DNA from: Macrotrachela quadricornifera | Lineage: Eukaryota > Rotifera > Eurotatoria > Philodinida > Philodinidae | DNA length: 64,000 bases | Assembly (NCBI GenBank): GCA_022393335.1 | Contig: JAJEKB010020927.1 | Location: 58,639-122,638 of the forward strand | Reading direction: 5' to 3' | Shown here: positions 50,053-59,917 of the stretch, one piece after another | How positions within the stretch are numbered: position 1 is the stretch's first letter | Layout: each line of letters opens with the position of its first letter | Translations under genes and position numbers: made by a program | The notes under the pieces: model-generated | Database searches by the model: none | Seen by the model: the letters and a program-made list of their open reading frames with translations, nothing else | Told to the model about the DNA's origin: nothing

Positions 50053-51538
50053 TTAGAATGTATGGCTCGTCAGTATGTTATGGAGAGTATAAATGGCTTG
50101 ATTGAGCAGTGTGTAGGCTTCGGAGGAAGCGGTTGTTGTATCCAAATCTTTATTATCTTCATCTTCTTCGTCGTCATCGAATGCTTGAGATGCATAAAGC
50201 GTCGCCTGAAAGCTATTGTTATCTGTTCGACGTTCACGTGTTATTCGAGAGAAGTAGGATCTAATCGAAGTATGAAAAATAAAATTGTATTACTGTTTCT
50301 GTTTTAGTTACTTGATCTGGGAAGTAGTCAGAAATTGTTCTGGTTCAGACATAAACCTCCCATTTTTCTTAGATGTTTCCATATGCTAGATTTAAATTAA
50401 TATAAAGAATGAGATAATCATGCTATCATTGAATAAATCAAATAAATTTACTTGGCCTACTGCACCAAGATCCCATTTTGCACCGAATAATTCGCTCTCG
50501 TCGTATTTTTAATTTAGATAAGCACATTGTTCTGGTGTAAACAGTATTTTCTTTCGAGAACTAAAACGACCACAACCCCTCTAACAGATTATTTGTTAGT
50601 GCTGCAGACGGTCTTGTGGTGATATTAGCAACAGATAAGAGCGGTTCTTATTTTTGATAATCACTTTCTAGTGCGTCTTTATACATTAGAGTAGTTTTAT
50701 TCAAAACTGAGCAGGGGTGATCGATAAATCAATGAGAAACAACTAATAGATGCGCGGGAAGTCGGTCTTCACGACGAAACTACATGGTGTAGCGGGATTC
50801 AGGACAATCAAACGTAACAAATCTCGAAGCTCATTTATCAGTCTGCTCATTATCGTCGATATCCATTGGTTCTTTATCAACCAAGGTGCTATTTGTTATT
50901 TTACTTATTGTTGGATCATCTAAATAGTACAAAAGCAGATTTCGTTTAGATAATATTAGTGAAAGAATCAAACATCAATACCATCCTCAGCGATGTCCTT
51001 ATGCCATTTTTGATTATTGTGTTGAATACTAATTTCGATCCAAACAACATCGTTACTTGACACATTCAACTTTGACTGCAAGAATATTTTACCAACGCCT
51101 ATCTCGAATGCTCGACGAACAGGCACCTTTATTTCCGCGCCTGTCGTCTCCATTTGAGACTAATTCATACTCGATATTATTGAAACTTTAAACTCCAGAC
51201 CATCTCTTCTTCCTTGGGACAGGCGACTAAGCCAAGCGACATGCTCTCATGGTTGTGTATTGACTAGACTTGGCTGCATTGACAACACCTGAGCTAGTAC
51301 CATCATCGTTTTTTTCATTGATGATTTGGCAAAAATTTGCTTTTATAACAGTTGCCATCCTCTTATATGGTCCTTTCCCGGATTGAGCATCAGAAAAGTC
51401 AAAGCGTCGGATAAAAACACCAGTAAGTTTGTAGATTTGTTTTATGGCGAGAAGAGTATCTGGTCCTTTATAGCAACCAGCATTGTCAGTACAAATATAG
51501 GCCGTGGTTAAATTATTCTTAGTTTCTTTTAATTACAT

Positions 51539-52402
51539 AAGACTCTAAATTAAGCAGACGAGATGATTCTTGATGAAAATCCAGGATCGAAAAATTCAGA
51601 CAAAAAATACAGAAACTCGTACTATTTATATAAACTTCTCTTATTTATTTGATATTTGCCTTGAAACTGGAAGTAATTTCATCTACTAACTGGAAAACTG
51701 AATCAATCTATAATCGATGAGATGATCAATCAAATCTCACTACTGACGTGTCGAATTTTACCTGTTTGAAAACCTCAACATCTATAATAGTGCTAGAGCA
51801 TACCTATTTCTCGACCTGTACAGTTTTCCAGATCGAGGCATACCGATCGGAATAGCTCAATTCCATAGGATTCCGAAGATTTCATAGAAGCAGTATTCCG
51901 AACCCGGAAAACTATGGATTTCTTCAGTGTCTTCTAATCAAATCTCTATTGTTTTCGGTGGGAAAGAGTTGTAAGTGGCCGGAAAAACTCTTTCATATGC
52001 TGACTCAGAATAGTGCTTCCAGTGGCATACATTTCCCAAGACTTCCTGTAGAAACAGTGGATCTTTGTGAATGACCTGATTAGTCTCGACGGTTTTCGTA
52101 GGACGGAATCAGTGCCATACATTTTACTGATATGATTTCGAATGCTCATACAATGTTTCTGAAACTGATCTTCTGTGTTCTAAAAAAGTAATCGATTTTT
52201 TATGAAAACTGTGCCTGAGGGAAAATCTTTGAGGTTTCGCCGACGGCCTCCAAATACTTTTTGGGCTCGGAGAAATAGTACCAAACCCCAAAAATTCTTC
52301 CCCTCAGGCACAAACAATGAGAAAAATTGGTTTTCTCTAGAGTACATGATGTCTTATGACATTGTTTCACGCATATGTGCCTTCACAAGCGGAGGATAGA
52401 TC
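51539..52402. mobile_element. 864-bp insertion inside the pseudogene, candidate 8-bp TSD
   Basis: The protein remnant breaks off after ...TSILSNVI at about 52403 and resumes with LKETKNNLTTAY at about 51530. The intervening DNA is bordered on both sides by AATTACAT (51531-51538 and 52403-52410), as expected for an 8-bp target-site duplication (hAT- or P-like size). No clear terminal inverted repeats and no open reading frame of its own. A smaller palindromic element lies inside it. A large intron is less likely because no usable donor or acceptor exists at the borders. Confidence 0.6.
52210..52312. mobile_element. 103-bp MITE-like element with TGTGCCTGAGGG termini
   Basis: TGTGCCTGAGGG (52210-52221) and CCCTCAGGCACA (52301-52312) are exact complements. 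The similarity continues imperfectly inward for about 18 bases (AAAATCTTTGAGGTTT versus the complement AAGAATTTTTGGGGTTT). It is nested in the 864-bp insertion. The motif GTGCCTGAG also occurs in the right arm of the 42.4-43.3 kb inverted repeat (43121-43129, complement). Confidence 0.7.
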
Positions 52403-54466
52403 AATTACATTGCTTAGAATACTTGTAACAGTGGGACCATCTTGCTTTGCATTGTCGAACATGTGGCAAAGTGTTCGATGTTCCAATAATTGATTGCTAC
52501 CAGACGAAGAGTCAGATAACGATTTTGGGCTCAGTCGAATAGCATACATGACGTGCCAGGGCAATCCTCGCTTTTCAAAAACATCACTCTGTGACTTGCA
52601 GTAACGTGATGGAAGCCATTTCATGAACCAATCGGCAACTAGAAAAACATTTTTGTGATCAAGCAGGTTTAGTACTTCACTACGAGCAAAGTCTTGATGA
52701 ATCGTACGTAACAGATGTTTTTTCCAGTCATCAATCAATTGTCTGTTGTGATTGAATCGATAAATCAACCGTTGGCACGTTCCTCCATCGATGTCAATGT
52801 TATGCTCAATTAATGCACAAAGACATTGTAAGTTTTCATACAAGGTCAAACATGCAGTGCATTTACAATTAGTAAAGAAAACAGTATATCCAAATATACA
52901 CTGTACTCTGTTAAACTATTCTCCTATAATGATCACACTTTTCACGCCAGCTAGAATTGTATGGATCGGTAAGGGCAAACGTTGAATAATGATCTCCCAC
53001 TCTGTTCTTCCGTGATACATGTGTTTTGAAGTCTAGTTTCAAACAATTACAACCATGGTGGAGCTGCTGTTTCAAACGAACAATAGTTTCCGGTTTTGCG
53101 CCTAATCAAAACGAAACTATGCTTGTTGAAAAAATGAGTATAACAGTGATTAGCTAGATAGTCATCGTGAGTGGCCATTTCATCGCAAAGATCTCGAAGC
53201 CAATCGAGGGCTGTAGAACCATCATACAAGAAATTATCTAGATCAGTCAGACTCTTTCGTGTCGATGTACCACATTTGCTAAGAATGGCAAACAATGATG
53301 ATGATACCAATGGTTTGAATCCGATTATTTCACCTGCTTCTTCACAATAGGCAAGATACTGAGCAACTATTTGAGATGGAATAACATTGAAAATAACATC
53401 TGATACAGCAATTTTTGGCTCACTACTGAGTTTAATCATACGTTCACCGAAAGGTATATCTGTTATTATATGCGGTGACTGAATAGAATCAATACAATGT
53501 GCTAATTGCTGCTCGGTGTATCACTGAGCAGGATTGCGTGAGATTTTCCAAAGGATTTCTCGTCCTACAAAATAAAACAATCACGTTATTGCATATTTGA
53601 GAACTGCTGAGGAAACTAAATGAGTGTCGTTTGTCATAACGTCAATCTAGAATCAATGCACTTCAAATGTCTCATTCGAGCTCGTTATTGTTTCACCTAT
53701 TTCTCAATTACCTTGAAAGAACGCAAGAGAACGCACAACCTTTATTTTCCAGTCTGTCAGTCCTGAAAATTCAGCTTTGAGAACATGTTTTCGAAGTTCA
53801 GTAGCTACGGTTGATCGTAATTGTCTTTGAGACGACCAATATTCTTCTCTGTAATATGCATCATCCAAGGAATTCATAACGATTTAATAATCCTTATAGA
53901 AAGCATAGAACGGTTTTAACAAGATTCATCTCGATCAACTTCGATATTTCAAAGAATATCGTATCCGGCTTTTATCTTTCTAGGCTTCTCCAGCTTATCC
54001 TGAACTATATCATTCCATACCAAATCTCGAACTCAGGATGCCATATGATCCAGAATGTAATGAAATATCTCTTTCATTTGGTTCCGAAAAATCGTCTGCT
54101 CATCGACGTAAAATCTCACGTATTTAGGCGATGAACAATCCAAGCACGGATTGTTAATGCTCTAGTCACCTGCTGAAGGCAAGCAGTGGACCATTTTGAC
54201 TTGTGAAAAACATCTACGCATAATTGACAAGCATGTTTTCGATATCGCAAACTGAGAAGAGCTTTTTGATGATTTGAACAGATTGTATAACGGTATAGAT
54301 CTGTTGGTTTCAGATCATCGAAACCAGCTAAAAGCAGAAGATGTCTCAGCTGCGGCCTGCAGTCAATCGGTAAGTCGTTCGATGGCTCGAAAAGATATTT
54401 GAGAGAAGTATGTTTTTCATTGCATGAAATCAAAACCAACACAAAAGTGAATAAATGAATCAACAA

Positions 54467-55349
54467 CGTACTGATCGATTTGCCCTCTCATTTTTTTCTT
54501 GCAAAGAACAAGTATCTATATTATCGGCATCCATCATTTTTATTATATAATCGGAAAATTCAAATCAATCTTACAAACAAAGAAACATATCAAGATGAAT
54601 TGATCATTTTAAGTTCTCTCGATCAAGAGAAGTCTTGTCTGCGGAGGGTGAGAAAAATTCTACTCTAACGAATGTATTTAAAAAGGAAAACTACAAAAAA
54701 AACAAGAAAGGAAGGAATGACTCTTTACGGAATAAAACGCACATATATAAGAAGAAAAAGAGCCAGAGAAAAGAAATGAAATCAGAAATAACATTCTTTC
54801 TTGAAAAAAAGAACATAAAACTAAGAAGCACAAAACACTATGTAATTGGAAACAAGAAAGAATGTTTATAAACGGGATATCTTGCAGAGAAGTGACAACG
54901 ATGCCGAGGAGAATTGTTATCGCTAATAATCAGCGATTCTTCAACTGGTAATCGAAACATGTACATGATTAACTCGAACCAACCATATATTCATTCAGAG
55001 TGAAGTGAAAAAAACCGCCATTCAGCCCGCATTCCTCGTGCAACCTATATGTCAATAAAAAGATAGCATGTCCAAAATGAATGAAATAAGAAATCAATAC
55101 TGAAGAGTGGAAGAGAATAATCTACCAATAACGATATATGATCCTGTGCGTGATAGCGTTGTACAATCGCTACAAGTCGAACATCACTGGAAAAGTAACA
55201 CTCTGTTTCACATATGAATGACGGAGAAAATTGTTGTATAGAACTAATATTGATGCCAAATGGAACATTTTCTGCTATTTATGAACGGCTCAGTGTGAAT
55301 ATTGATTTGGACATCGAATATCCCTATATAATCCAACCACAGTACTCTC
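54467..55349. other. Intergenic spacer between two mobile-element remnants
   Basis: Purine-rich stretch with many AAGAAA repeats on the plus strand (54660-54870), giving a lysine-rich 78-codon open frame that I regard as compositional. No gene or repeat supported. Confidence 0.5.
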
Positions 55350-55617
55350 ACGAAGGAACCTTTCCAACTGTCAAATCGCTTTTTAGATGAAACCTACTGG
55401 GTTCTATGTTATCAACTATGCTGATTCCGAATATGACCATGACAAATCCTCTTAGGCCTTTATAAAGGGGGTGGAATGGGGGAGGGTGTCAGAAAACTGG
55501 TTTTCTAGGCTAAATTTTTTTTTGTCAAATTGAGTTTCTGATTCATTCAGATTGTAGAGCGTACTGAGTTGTCTATAAAATCATATTTTTTTCTATTTCA
55601 AATCGAATTTCGAAGCC
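55350..55617 (+). repeat. Left terminal inverted repeat
   Basis: Reads outward-in from CGAAGGAACC through GGCCTTTATAAAGGGGGTGG to CGAATTTCGAAGCC. Includes a short internal palindrome CCTTTATAAAGG (55469-55480). Confidence 0.88.
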
Positions 55618-56108
55618 CATCAGACCATTTTAATTTAATTGCGTACTACTAGCTACTTACTTATAGTGAGACAAAATTTTAGAAATTTCACAAAGAAATG
55701 TGGACATAACTAACTCTATTTTCCTACAAAGGAACTTGTATATAAAATAAACGAAGACATCTGTCGTGCTAAAATTTAAAGTATGTCGACTCCTGACCTA
55801 ACAAGAGGTGCATACCGAAAACTAGAGCCCGACCAGATACGATTTCTTTTTTCTCCTTTTTATTTCAAAAAGATTAGTACAAAAAAATAGAAACAAAACT
55901 AAATAATATTAAACAACAACAAGAACCATAATAGTGTTCAACTTATAAATAAAATAGCCTTACATTGAAGAAACTCGTATTTTCCCACATGTAAGCGGAT
56001 CAATTATAATAAACCGTAGTTTAACACTAGTCATTGTTTATAATTCAAACTGTGATATGGCAAAAAAAACGAACTTATAAACACTTCTACCACTAGCTTG
56101 ATCGTTAT

Positions 56109-57640
56109 CTATTCATGAAAATGATATTCAATGAAAAAATGCTGAAAACATAAGTTTTTCGAACACCAACTACATGTTATAAATGCTTGCTCGAGACACT
56201 TATCTGTTTGACAAGTTTGACATGTTGTTAAGTTTGCAAAGCAAACGTCGTTGACGTTTTTAAATGGAGATGGATTATTTTTTAAGTAACCACTGGCGTA
56301 CCATGAATACAAAATCATATTTTTAAGTACAGGCGCAGATAGTTGATTATGTATAAGTGATACTAATTTAATTATATTATTTCTCTCATATAAATTTACA
56401 TTTAATTCATCTAAAGCTACATGATTATATATCTTTTTAGCTAAATTTTTTATTTGACGATTGAAGTATTTGTCAGGCGGTTGTATATCTGATGTTGTTT
56501 TTGGTGGTATTTGAATGCGGTGAACCAATTTTCCAATTAATTTTAAATCAGCATATATATTATCATCGTTTTGACCAGACCATGAATTTGATAAGAGTAA
56601 AACATTTTTGCCAATTGATGGTACTAAAACTTTATCCTGCCAATACTTGATCAACGAACTTGTCAGTTTACCTGACGCAGAATATGTGATTACCACATTT
56701 TTTGGTTGAAATAAGTGACATTTTGCAATGTCACCCAAACAACCGCTTGGTTCCTGAAGGCACAAGTAAAAAGGACCAATTAGTTGTCGATCTAAACTAA
56801 TTGTAGGTTTGGATTGTATACGAATGACTAATTGCATTTTTTGATACAACACACCCGAGAGTTTTCTTCTCGCCTTGAAATGATAACGTACGTGTTGAAC
56901 TTAATTCTTTTTCAATACCTACCTGATCCGTGTTTAAAATCTCTTTTGTCAAATATCCTTTTGACAATCGATGAAATTTTTCTAAAAATTCTATTTCTGA
57001 TTTCTTTATATTATCAAAATTCATTATTTCTTTTTTAGTAACTATATTAGTTACCTTACGAAAACATATCCCGTGACGATTTTTAAAATTTAGAAGCCAT
57101 GTTTCTGAAGCTAGAAAAGTATCCAGGTTTAGCTCTTTTACAGCTTGTAAAGCCCACCGTTGAATGTCAAGGTCGTGAATCGGTAGATATTGTTCACGAA
57201 CATTTAAAAACTTTTGATAAACAGTTTTATCAATATTTTGAGTTTTTTGTCGTTTTGTACTTTGTTGAGATAAATATTTAAGAAAACGACTGATATAAGC
57301 TTGATCCGGAATAGATTGATAATGATGTTTAACGGTTTTTCACGATCGACGACGCTTACCAGATGAATCTTTTGCATCAGCAAAATCAATAACTTCCTTC
57401 ATGAATTTAATAGAATAATTATTTAACCGATAATTTTCTGTTATATTTTCTTAATTATCCCATTCATCGTCAGCATTATTACCACTATTATCATAATTAA
57501 CAATACCATCTTCATTGTAATAATCATCTGAATCATTCACCAAATCTAATGTTACTTCATCCTCGTAATGAAATTGATTACAATTAGTAAGTGAGTTAAT
57601 AATTTCAGCTAAACGTTGCGCGACTAAACGCTCTTTTTAT
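56109..57640 (-). pseudogene. Degenerate DDE-superfamily transposase (CENP-B/pogo-like layout)
   Basis: Read from high to low coordinates. An acidic N-terminal stretch is followed by a stop (DDEWDN-stop, about 57450) and then FMKEVIDFADAKDSSGKRRR with a TGA. A helix-turn-helix-like region follows (LPIHDLDIQRWALQAVKELN; ETWLLNFKNRHGICFRKVT, about 57190-57050). The catalytic part has ILNTDQVG (first Asp, about 56925), a one-base frameshift near 56820-56850, VVITYSASGKLTSSLIKYW, VLLLSNSWSGQ (second acidic position now Asn, codon 56586-56588) and SDIQPPDKYFNRQ (third Asp). The C-terminus has IIKLVSLIHNQLSAP and a cysteine-rich tail (TCQTCQTDKC..CSWCSKNLC). The family carries out cut-and-paste transposition through a DDE/DDD RNase H fold. 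With two stops, a frameshift and a lost catalytic Asp this copy is inactive. It belongs to the surrounding long-TIR element. Confidence 0.8.
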
Positions 57641-57660
57641 GAGATTTCCGTTATATTTAA

Positions 57661-58820
57661 GGGGACCCCCCCTTTCCTGAGCCAAAAATTTTCTTTTCAA
57701 TTTTTTTTTAATTTTATATAAAGATGTATCAAGGTCCTCTCTAGATGTGCTATAAAAGTCAGAACCATTCAAGGTCGGGAAGACTCTGAAAAATTTCTTA
57801 AGAATTAATGAATGTTTAGTTAAATAATTGAAATGCATATTAGATATAGATGTTTTATCCATGATTACTTGTGAATACGTTTCATCGAAATTTTTGCTGC
57901 ATTTTTCTAATTAACTGATAAATGATAACTAATTAATTAATTAGAATTGACGTTAGTTTCATGTTCTTCGTTTTGATCTGAGTTAATGCAATTTTTCTAG
58001 AAAATATGTTAATTAATCGTAATCAGCTAATTAGTTAATTAATTAGTTAAATCTGACATCAGATTCGGATTCTCCGCCCTCGAATACACCTTTAACAATC
58101 TTATAAAAATTCGGCTGCACTAACTAACGACGAATTAGTGACTAATTAATTAATTGACTAATCAATTAATTAAATCCGACATTAGATTCGGATTCCCCAT
58201 GCAAAACTACCCTTTGTCCCACAAAATCAGCAAAAATACCCACGTACAAACGAAAAAAAGAATATTTTTCCACAACTTTTTTTTATTTTGCATTTTTCTT
58301 GAAACTAGGTTTTTGGGTGCCAAAAACAAGTTTTTCCCCTTTTTCTCGGGGACGGCAAGTCCAATCGAGCTGAAAATTTTTTTGGTAATACTTCAACTAA
58401 TTTGGGGGGCCTATTTTTTTCTTTTCTCGATATCTTTTACCAATCAAGTTTGCCAGGCTTCCCAAAAATTTTAGCATCCTGAAAAACCAGATTTTTGACG
58501 GGGTCTTCAGTATTTTGGTTCTCCTGACGTGAGTTTTAGGAATTTTTCAAAAAAAAAATAGGCTCCACGATTGGGGTCTACTCCCTGCACTGAAAATTTC
58601 AGCTCAAAATATTGAAATCTGTGGATTTGCAGGGGGGAAAACTTTAGGCCATTTTTGGGCCTTGGGATCTCCAGATGTCCATGAGGACGAGGTTTGGTAA
58701 CTTTGAGTCTATGACAAATTTCTCTCTACTCATCGAGATCTATCTACCCTAAAAGTTTCAGAAATTTCGGCCCGACCGTTCTTGAGAAACGCTGGAAAGG
58801 GGGGGGGGGGGGGGGTCCCC
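57661..58820. mobile_element. 1160-bp nested element bounded by TTAA (piggyBac-type ends)
   Basis: TTAA at 57657-57660 is followed by GGGGACCCCCCCTTTCC. The other end reads GGAAA, a 17-G run, then TCCCC directly before TTAA at 58821-58824. Mirror-image termini with a TTAA duplication are the hallmark of piggyBac-type insertion. There is no transposase inside, so it is non-autonomous. The homopolymer differs between the ends (7 C versus 17 G). It carries three AT-rich subrepeats. Confidence 0.8.
57909..58200 (+). repeat. Three ~112-bp-spaced TTAATTAA-rich subrepeats
   Basis: Copies begin near 57915, 58025 and 58139. Each has an (TAAT)n-like palindromic core (for example AATTAGTTAATTAATTAG). 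The last two share a tail: TCTGACATCAGATTCGGATT versus TCCGACATTAGATTCGGATT. They lie inside the TTAA-bounded element, where such subterminal repeats may have been transposase-binding sites. Confidence 0.75.
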
Positions 58821-59147
58821 TTAAACTCAAATTAACGTTAAATAATTCTGACAAACACCATACAATATTGGCTGAATTCATCACAACTGAAAAAAAATAT
58901 TTCTGTAGAGGAACGATTTATATTAATGGACGTGGGTATTAGCTGCTGCAAGTAACTATTACTATATGTTTGCATAAGACTCTGAACTTCAGCTATGTGT
59001 TTGAATAATAGTTTATAAACATTATATAGTTATATCATCATGAATAGGTTTACTGGTAAAAATCAGTTTTTAAAAAATTGTGTAAGCTATTATGCTTTTA
59101 TATTGTAATGTTAATGTGTCTGTTGCGTGAATTAAAATGAATCTATA

Positions 59148-59414
59148 GGCTTCGAAATTCGATTTGAAATAGAAAAAAATATGATTTTATAGACAACTCA
59201 GTACGCTCTACAATCTGAATGAATCAGAAACTCAATTTGATAAAAAAAAATTTAGCCTAGAAAACCAGTTTACTGACACTCTCCCCCATTCCACCCCCTT
59301 TATAAAGGCCTAAGAGGATTTGTCATGGTCATATTCGGAATCAGCATAGTTGATAACATAGAACCCAGTAGGTTTCATCTAAAAAGCGATTTGACAGTTG
59401 GAAAGGTTCCTTCG
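59148..59414 (-). repeat. Right terminal inverted repeat
   Basis: Complement of 55350-55617, from GGCTTCGAAATTCGATTTG to GGAAAGGTTCCTTCG. Differences are few: a one-base change in the GTCAAATTGAG/TATCAAATTGAG stretch, differing A/T run lengths and a few others. Confidence 0.88.
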
Positions 59415-59608
59415 TTAGAAGGATGCATTGTCATATTATAAAAGATACTTTTAAATCACTTGAAGTGTATAAGAGTTATTTAAGTATGATTTTCATTTAA
59501 TTCTCGAGTATAGCAGTCTTTTTCTGTACTCTTCTTAAAACTTACACTAATTGAGTTGATGACAATGGATTACTTATATAGTGCATAATTTTTTTATTGT
59601 TTTTCCAT

Positions 59609-59917
59609 AAAGGACCTGGTCGAAAAATCATGGAACTTTCCCTACACTAGAAATGCTATAAAATGAAAGTCCTTACCATCCAGATTATGAATCCGATTTC
59701 TGTTTGTCTACATTTGATCCCTTTTTTCGATGTTTCCTGTAAGAGGGTATCTGGGTGTAAGACTTAGATTCAGGTACCCCCTACGAGAAACATCGAAAAA
59801 AAAGGGATCAAATCTAGACAAACGGAAATCGGATTCATGATCTGGGCGGCAAGGACTTTCATTTTATAGCATTTTGTAGTGTGGGAAAAATTTCATGATT
59901 TTTCGACCAAGCCCTTT
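59609..59917. mobile_element. 309-bp palindromic MITE-like element
   Basis: Almost the whole element folds back on itself. AAAGGACCTGGTCGAAAAATC at the left pairs with GATTTTTCGACCAAGCCCTTT at the right end, and pairing continues through ATGCTATAAAATGAAAGTCC and GATTTGATCCC..TTTTTTCGATGTTTC to a small loop near 59760. Arms are about 150 bp at roughly 85 percent by eye. No open frame; a target duplication is not clear (CCAT at both flanks is the only hint). Confidence 0.85.

Larger units (their letters stand above)
50053..54466 (-). pseudogene. Decayed transposase-like gene: RNase H-fold plus zinc finger
   Basis: Minus-strand protein remnants in order. DDLKPTDLYRYTICSNHQKA (about 54316-54257). 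MNSLDDAYYREEYWSSQRQL (53879 down). A frame from 53570 to 53047 with an internal TGA (NPAQ-stop-YTEQQL). After frameshifts, FLVADWFMKWLPSRYCKSQS and KRGLPWHVMYAIRL (52849-52403). Then TAYICTDNAGCYKG and RRFDFSDAQSGKGP (51505-51390). FVTFDCPESRYTM..FRREDRL is a zinc-finger-like segment near 50820-50760. LLEGVVVV..LFTPEQCAYL and HMETSKKNGRF..PEQFLTTSQIKSYFSRITRE lead to a stop at 50053-50055. I recall this order (first Asp in ADWxMK, second in DNAGCY, DFSDxQSGKG, C2H2, then FSRL-like end) from a large invertebrate family of transposase-related proteins of unsettled name. Remaining splice signals, for example around 50305, look intact, so it was once a multi-exon gene. Stops, shifts and an 864-bp insertion make it a pseudogene. 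Confidence 0.7.
55350..59414. mobile_element. 4.06-kb DNA transposon with ~267-bp TIRs and dead DDE transposase
   Basis: The left end CGAAGGAACCTTTCCAACTG at 55350 is the complement of CAGTTGGAAAGGTTCCTTCG ending at 59414. The arms remain paired for about 267 bp, to GAAGCC at 55612-55617 and GGCTTC at 59148-59153, with only scattered differences. Between them lie a decayed DDE transposase on the minus strand and, on its upstream side, a nested 1160-bp TTAA-bounded element. No target duplication is obvious at the outer ends. Confidence 0.85.

Noticed and set aside
53047..53439. Reading the 130-codon minus-strand frame as an intact gene
   Set aside because: It is the middle of a longer protein with an in-frame TGA upstream and a frameshift at its end; annotated as part of the pseudogene.
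54635..54871. Lys-rich 78-codon open frame
   Set aside because: Purine-run composition produces long Lys/Glu/Asn frames without stops; not a gene signal.
57605..57862. 85-codon minus-strand frame overlapping the left end of the TTAA element
   Set aside because: It crosses the element boundary and has no motif, so it is a chance fusion of element and host DNA.
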